Source of the DNA: Deltaproteobacteria bacterium
Lineage (GTDB): Bacteria > Desulfobacterota_C > Deferrisomatia > Deferrisomatales > JACRMM01
Length of the DNA stretch: 9,916 nucleotides
Assembly: GCA_016218905.1 (NCBI GenBank)
Contig: JACRCS010000077.1
Span: 1-9,916, forward strand
Direction of reading: 5' to 3'
Within the stretch, counting starts at the first letter, position 1. Each line of letters starts with the position of its first letter. Shown one piece after another: positions 6,652-9,916 of this stretch. The translations under genes were made by a program, and so were the position numbers. A model generated the notes under the pieces. It saw only the letters and a program-made list of their open reading frames with translations, made no database searches and was not told the origin of the DNA.

Positions 6652-8331
6652 GTGAGAGGGCTCCTCCACGACCTGCGTGTGCACCAGGCCGAGCTCGAGA
6701 CCCAGAACGAGGAGCTCCGGCAGGCGCGCCACCGGCTCGAGCAGGCCCTGGAGCGCTACGCCGACCTCTACGAGACGGCGCCGGTCGGCTACGTCACCCT
6801 CGACCTCTCGGGCCGGGTGCTCGAGGTCAACCGAACGGCGGCGGCGCTCCTCGGCCGCGAGCGGGCGCGGCTCCTCGGGAGCACCTTTCACGACTGCGTC
6901 GAGATCGACGACCGTGGCCTTCTGTCGCTCCACCTCGAACGGGCCGCCCGGGAGCGCGCGCGGGCCGAGGCGGAGCTCCTCCTCGCGAGGCCCGGGGCCG
7001 AGCCGCTCCCGGTGCTCCTCTCCACCGTGCCCGTCCAGGAGCCGGACGCGCGCCTGACGCTCCGCTCCGCGCTCACCGACCTCTCCGGGCAGAAGAAAAA
7101 CCAGGAGGCCCTGCGGCAGAGCGCAGAACGCCACCGCATCATGGGGGAGATCCTCCCCTACGGGGTCTGGTTCGCCGACGCCGAGGGCGCCCTCCAGTAC
7201 GCGAGCCCCTCCTTCCTCGCGCTCCTCGGCCTCTCCCTCGAAGACGTGGGAGACTTCGCGTGGACGAAGCGCCTCCCGCCCGGGCACGTCGAGCCCACCC
7301 TGGAGGAGTGGAAACGGTGCCTGTCGACGGGCGAGGAGTGGGAGCACGAGTACCGGGTGCCGGACCCGCGCCCGGGCTCGGCCGCTGCGGAGCGCGTGGT
7401 CCTCAGCCGTGGGCGGCCGGTGCGGGGCGAGGAGGGCACGATCGTCGGCTGGGCCGGGATCCACCTCGACATCACGGAGCGAAAGCGCGCCGAAGAGGAG
7501 CTCCACCGGGCCCGGGAGGAGGCCCAGGCCGCGAACCGGGCCAAGAGCGACTTCCTCGCGCGCATGAGCCACGAGATCCGCACGCCGATGAACGGCATCA
7601 TGGGCATGGCCGAGCTCGCGCTCATGGAGGAGGCCCTCCCGCACCGCGTCCGCGAGTACCTGGGCATGGCGAAGGAGTCCGCCAAGGGCCTCCTCGAGAT
7701 CATCAACGACGTCCTCGACGTCGCCCGGATCGAGGCGGGCCGTGTCGAGCTAGACGAGAAGCCCTTCAACGTGATCGCGTCGGTCCGGGACCTCTTGACG
7801 CCGTTCGCCGTCGCCGCCGAGAGGAAGGGCGTGCGCCTCCTCCACCGCTTCGGCACGGGACTCCCTATCCGCGTCCTGGGCGACCAGGGGCGGCTGAACC
7901 AGGTGCTCACGAACCTCGTCGGCAACGCGCTCAAGTTCACGGAGCGCGGAGAGGTCGAGGTGACGGTCCGGCGCTCCGCCGAACCCACGCCGCCGGGGCG
8001 CGTGCGGCTCCTCTTCGCGGTGCGGGATGAGGGGATCGGCATCCCGGCCGAGAACCTCGCCACGATGTTCGAGAGCTTCACCCGGGCGACGCGCTCCACC
8101 CACACGAAGTACGGCGGCACGGGGCTTGGCCTCTCCATCGCGCGGCAGCTCGTGGAACTGATGGGCGGCCGGCTCTGGGCCGAGAGCGAGCCGGGGAGGG
8201 GGAGCCTCTTCCAGTTCACCGCAGAGTTCGGGCTCTCGGAGGCCGAGCCGGCCCGGCTCACGCCGGAGACCGCATGGCACCCGTCGCGAGCCGGCGCCTT
8301 CGCGTTCTGGTGGCCGAGGACAACCGCTTGA
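6652..8331 (+). CDS. PAS-PAS sensor histidine kinase
   Basis: A 559-residue cytosolic kinase counted from GTG 6652, the only usable start after the in-frame TGA at 6586-6588. GGAG nine bases upstream is a mediocre ribosome site. A short coil (VHQAELETQNEELRQ, 10-24) leads into PAS1 at about 33-148 and PAS2 at about 155-276, closing with GWAGIHLDITERKRA. HisKA follows with phosphoacceptor His307 in MSHEIRTPMNGI. The HATPase_c domain has an N box (NLVGNALKF, 421-429), a G1 box (DEGIGIP, 459-465), an F box (FESFTRA) and a G2 box (GGTGLGL, 488-494), so it should be active. No membrane segment is present, so the signal is intracellular or comes from the CheB-CheR-PAS neighbour. The last 19 or so codons overlap the receiver gene in another frame and look unlike natural kinase sequence (AFAFWWPRTTA). 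Confidence 0.9.
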   Translation: MRGLLHDLRVHQAELETQNEELRQARHRLEQALERYADLYETAPVGYVTLDLSGRVLEVNRTAAALLGRERARLLGSTFHDCVEIDDRGLLSLHLERAARERARAEAELLLARPGAEPLPVLLSTVPVQEPDARLTLRSALTDLSGQKKNQEALRQSAERHRIMGEILPYGVWFADAEGALQYASPSFLALLGLSLEDVGDFAWTKRLPPGHVEPTLEEWKRCLSTGEEWEHEYRVPDPRPGSAAAERVVLSRGRPVRGEEGTIVGWAGIHLDITERKRAEEELHRAREEAQAANRAKSDFLARMSHEIRTPMNGIMGMAELALMEEALPHRVREYLGMAKESAKGLLEIINDVLDVARIEAGRVELDEKPFNVIASVRDLLTPFAVAAERKGVRLLHRFGTGLPIRVLGDQGRLNQVLTNLVGNALKFTERGEVEVTVRRSAEPTPPGRVRLLFAVRDEGIGIPAENLATMFESFTRATRSTHTKYGGTGLGLSIARQLVELMGGRLWAESEPGRGSLFQFTAEFGLSEAEPARLTPETAWHPSRAGAFAFWWPRTTA

Positions 8332-8711
8332 ACCAGATCTTCGCCCAGACCCTTCTGGAGAGGCTGGGGCACGAAGCCGTCGTAGTCTCTGACGGAGAGG
8401 AGGCGCTCCGCGCCCTTGCTCGAGAGAACTTCGACGTCGTGCTGATGGACGTGCAGATGCCCGAACTGGACGGGGACGAGGCGACGAAGCGCGTCCGGGC
8501 CGGAATGGTGGAGGGCTGCCCTACGGACATCCCGGTGGTCGCGCTGACCGCGCACGCGATCCGGGGGGACCGGGAGCGCTTCCTTGCGGCCGGGATGGAC
8601 GACTACCTCTCGAAGCCCTTCGACCCCGAGAGCGTCGAGGCGGTGCTCCGGCGGGTGGTGGAGGGTAGAGAAGGGGCCTCGCAAACCGGTGGGAGCAAGA
8701 AGGCGCCCTGA
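8274..8711 (+). CDS. CheY-like response regulator receiver (hybrid-kinase type)
   Basis: A 145-residue protein made of one receiver domain. The acidic pocket is Glu15-Asp16 in VLVAEDNRLNQ, the phosphoacceptor is Asp59 in VVLMDVQMP, the conserved Thr92 is in VALTAHA and Lys114 is in YLSKPF. VAEDNRLNQ and AAGMDDYLSKP are typical of receivers fused to the C-terminus of hybrid kinases rather than of classical CheY. No output domain follows, only about 20 polar residues ending SQTGGSKKAP. The gene begins inside the kinase gene, 58 bases before its stop and in the -1 frame relative to it. GGAG (8265-8268) lies five bases before the ATG, so independent, coupled initiation is credible. It is the probable phosphate acceptor of the adjacent kinase. 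A frameshifted single hybrid protein is the alternative. Confidence 0.9.
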   Translation: MAPVASRRLRVLVAEDNRLNQIFAQTLLERLGHEAVVVSDGEEALRALARENFDVVLMDVQMPELDGDEATKRVRAGMVEGCPTDIPVVALTAHAIRGDRERFLAAGMDDYLSKPFDPESVEAVLRRVVEGREGASQTGGSKKAP

Positions 8712-8836
8712 CCGAGACGGAAGGGGCTGGCCGCTACCTCACGCACTCGGCCGCCGGTCCCGCCGAGCCCCCCTCGGGGAATCGGTCCCGTGCCCGCACC
8801 CGGCGGCCGAACCAGAGGAGACAGCTTGGAGCCGAA

Positions 8837-8941
8837 GAGAAGGCGTTCGATCCCGGCGCGGCCGTACGCGCCGCGCTGGAGCCCCTGCGCACCAAGGCGC
8901 AGCGCAAGGGCCTGCGGCTGACGGAGCGTCTGGACCCGACG
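8837..8941 (+). pseudogene. Remnant of a second histidine kinase
   Basis: In one frame about 33 residues read EKAFDPGAAVRAALEP, then LRTKAQRKGLRLTERLDP. This matches the segment linking HisKA to HATPase_c in kinases. It aligns with residues 369-401 of the kinase in this window (EKPFNVIASVRDLLTP...ERKGVRL) at about 14 of 33 positions by eye. Neither the HisKA helix nor the ATP-binding boxes are present, and after LDPT the similarity stops at about 8940. The preceding 120 bases in this frame (8711-8830) are open but unrecognisable. It is likely the debris of a deleted paralogue, and the match is too short to exclude chance entirely. Confidence 0.45.
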
Positions 8942-8963
8942 TGTCGATCAGGACGCCGGCCAC
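8937..8963 (-). pseudogene. vapC toxin stub (first nine codons)
   Basis: Three bases after the vapB stop, a GTG opens a frame reading MAGVLIDTS. This is the first strand of PIN-domain toxins with the first catalytic Asp (VLIDTS). Similarity ends at once; the continuation (GPDAPSAAG) is not PIN-like. The break coincides with the end of the kinase scrap on the other strand. The position and motif are what a vapBC operon predicts, but only nine residues support it. Confidence 0.5.
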
Positions 8964-8966
8964 GGG

Positions 8967-9149
8967 TCACTCCTCCCGGGTCATGCTGACGACACCGGAG
9001 CCGGCGAGCCCGGCAAGTTCTTCGAGTCTTTTGCGACGCACGTACTCGGTCAAGGCGATCTCGAGCGCCTCCCTCTTCGTCTTGGTCGCGCTGAGGCGCA
9101 TGACATCTTCCACCAAACCGTCATCGACCGCTACAGAGAGCCTGCCCAC
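8967..9149 (-). CDS. vapB: VapB-family type II antitoxin (orphan)
   Basis: A 60-residue protein from GTG 9147-9149. It opens GRLSVAVDDGLVEDVMRLS, a beta strand plus helix of ribbon-helix-helix type, then TKTKREALEIALTEYVRRK, the family signature, and RLEELAGLAG before the toxin-binding tail SGVVSMTREE. Antitoxins of this type bind and silence a VapC endoribonuclease and repress their own operon. An upstream ATG in frame would add 17 residues, but family members start directly before the strand, and AGAGGA sits seven to eight bases before the GTG. The toxin that should follow is cut after nine codons, so this antitoxin is orphaned unless a partner lies elsewhere. It is encoded opposite to the signalling operon. 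Confidence 0.8.
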   Translation of the reverse strand: MGRLSVAVDDGLVEDVMRLSATKTKREALEIALTEYVRRKRLEELAGLAGSGVVSMTREE

Positions 9150-9223
9150 GGTGTGTCCTCTTGGTGCGCGCCTTTGGTACATGATCGATACACCAATCAA
9201 ACTCTAGCGATCTTCCTCTACAC

Positions 9224-9328
9224 CTACCCGAGGACCTCCAGACCCGCGGCGCGGGCGGCAGTCGTCAGCTCGCCGTCGAAGCAGGCGAAGAGGAAGGGAC
9301 CCCGCACCTCGTCGCGGACGAGCAGCCC
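9224..9328 (-). pseudogene. C-terminal fragment of a PIN-domain (VapC-like) toxin
   Basis: The minus strand reads LLVRDEVRGPFLFACFDGEL, then TTAARAAGLEVLG and TAG at 9224-9226. FxxFDxxL followed by an A-rich helix and GLEVL is the usual end of PIN-domain ribonucleases, and the Asp after the Phe is one of the conserved acidic residues. Upstream of about 9328 the frame stays open (PVQPDYSGDQQG) but no longer resembles PIN, and the earlier catalytic Asp/Glu residues are missing. It is upstream of vapB, so it cannot be the missing part of the vapC stub in simple order; it is probably the end of a neighbouring toxin-antitoxin pair. Confidence 0.5.
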
Positions 9329-9382
9329 CTGTTGATCGCCAGAGTAATCGGGCTGGACGGGCGTGGAGATTTTCAGAATGAG

Positions 9383-9412
9383 TTGACCAGAGTGGCCTGA
9401 TTCTCAGATTAT
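9383..9412 (+). promoter_or_regulatory. Possible sigma70-type promoter
   Basis: TTGACC (9383-9388), an 18-base spacer and GATTAT (9407-9412; four of six) point rightwards. Transcription would begin near 9419, about 40 bases before a strong terminator hairpin, with no ORF between. The -10 box is only moderate. Confidence 0.35.
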
Positions 9413-9418
9413 CCGGGG

Positions 9419-9498
9419 CGGTCCAGGCGGAGCCGATTCCGGTCGGCAGAAATGAAGCGGGCGGAGAGTTTTGCGAGAACTCTCCGCCCTTTTCCTTT
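9419..9498 (+). ncRNA. Candidate small RNA of about 80 nt
   Basis: This lies between a possible promoter and a strong intrinsic terminator. The implied transcript has a 5' hairpin, GCCGA/TCGGC (9432-9436/9443-9447), a short purine-rich single-stranded stretch (CAGAAATGAAGC) and the terminator stem at its 3' end, an architecture common to trans-acting small RNAs. No reading frame is evident. Alternatively it is the promoter-proximal leader of the transposase, with the terminator damping transcription into the element. Confidence 0.3.
9459..9498 (+). terminator. Strong rho-independent terminator
   Basis: A 12-bp perfect stem pairs GGGCGGAGAGTT (9459-9470) with AACTCTCCGCCC (9478-9489) around a seven-base loop. 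It is followed directly by TTTTCCTTT. It is the best intrinsic terminator in the window and acts on the plus strand. Confidence 0.8.
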
Positions 9499-9501
9499 GG
9501 G

Positions 9502-9859
9502 CTGATCCGATGGCACCGGCAGCGCTGCGGGGCGAGCGAAATGGCCCACTCCGTGATGAAGGAAGACTTGGCGGGGAGGCAAGCTTCCCTCAAAGCTCTT
9601 TGGGGCGAACGCCGCCTGGTGGACGATCATGCTGCTGGCCTACAACCTCAACACCGCCATGAAGCGGCTGGTCCTCGGGGGCAACTGGGTGAGCAAACGG
9701 ATGAAGGCGATCCGCTACGGACTGATCCACGTCGCCGGACGGGTTCTCGAACGGGGGCGACAACTGATTGTGCGCCTGGCCGGCGGGCATCCCTCCAACG
9801 AACTGCTGGGGAGGGCGAGAGCGCGCATCCTCGAGCTGAAGGAGCCGACAACAGGGTAG
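9502..9859 (+). pseudogene. IS1380-like transposase, frameshifted C-terminal fragment
   Basis: From 9502 one frame reads LIRWHRQRCGASEMAHSVMK then EDLAG, the region with the last catalytic Glu (E, six residues, K, like the YREK motif of IS4-superfamily transposases). At about 9571-9580 the homology jumps by one base to the next frame: GGKLPS, LFGANAAWWTIMLLAYNLNT, AMKRLVLG, KRMKAIRYGLI, GRVLERGRQLIVRL, HPSNELL, ending TAG at 9857-9859. This order is that of DDE transposases of the IS1380 group. The intact protein is about 430-500 residues, so roughly the last quarter remains; the first catalytic Asp residues are gone. An extra base in the G-rich run (GCGGGGAGGC) explains the shift. It is inactive, and marks the accessory nature of this end of the window. 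Confidence 0.75.
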
Positions 9860-9916
9860 CCCCGCTCGGTTTCGACATTGGGCCGCCTGGGGACCAGGGA
9901 AGACTGCGCCCTGAGA

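Noticed and set aside
6585..8030. 481-codon plus-strand frame overlapping the kinase
   Set aside because: Composition is almost only Arg, Gly, Pro and Ala, a shifted reading of the real PAS-kinase frame.
7158..8684. 508-codon minus-strand frame opposite kinase and receiver
   Set aside because: Ser/Arg-rich shadow frame; the opposite strand holds all kinase boxes and the receiver motifs.
9204..9593. 129-codon minus-strand frame across the PIN fragment and terminator
   Set aside because: It runs through the terminator hairpin and reads the PIN remnant in the wrong frame; its product has no recognisable pattern.

Overview
The window comes from a high-GC (roughly two-thirds by eye), diderm, environmental-type bacterium. 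Coding frames have strong third-position G/C, and one gene encodes an outer-membrane beta-barrel with a signal peptide and a C-terminal Phe, so the cell has an outer membrane. Formate--tetrahydrofolate ligase, a small transaldolase and a large stand-alone signalling cluster would suit lineages such as Desulfobacterota, Myxococcota or Acidobacteriota. I cannot place it more precisely from the sequence.

Layout. (1) 1-2349, minus strand: the N-terminal third of formate--THF ligase (fhs, running off the left edge), its long hairpin-rich leader with a good sigma70-type promoter at 854-883, a transaldolase (953-1603) and an outer-membrane beta-barrel protein (1678-2349). (2) 2536-8711, plus strand: a GAF-like cytosolic protein, then a signal-transduction operon behind a near-consensus promoter (3424-3451). 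The operon encodes a 997-residue CheB-CheR-coiled coil-PAS fusion, a PAS-PAS histidine kinase and a CheY-like receiver. Kinase and receiver overlap by 58 bases in different frames. (3) 8712-9916: a graveyard of accessory fragments. It holds a scrap of a second histidine kinase, an orphan vapB antitoxin with only the first codons of vapC, the C-terminal end of another PIN-domain toxin, a promoter-to-terminator unit with no ORF (possible small RNA), and a frameshifted C-terminal piece of an IS1380-like transposase.

How it fits together. The operon looks like a phosphorelay split over adjacent genes: the CheB-CheR-PAS protein would sense or modify, the kinase would autophosphorylate on His307, and the receiver would accept phosphate on Asp59. 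In many bacteria these modules lie on one or two larger hybrid polypeptides. Two details stand out. There is an in-frame TGA five codons after the TGATG-coupled start of the kinase, and there is a -1 frame relation at the kinase/receiver junction. The left-hand metabolic genes are ordinary apart from the long structured leader of fhs. I see no defence system, CRISPR array, rRNA or tRNA. The most novel possibilities are the fhs leader, the kinase start and the small-RNA candidate beside the transposase fragment.
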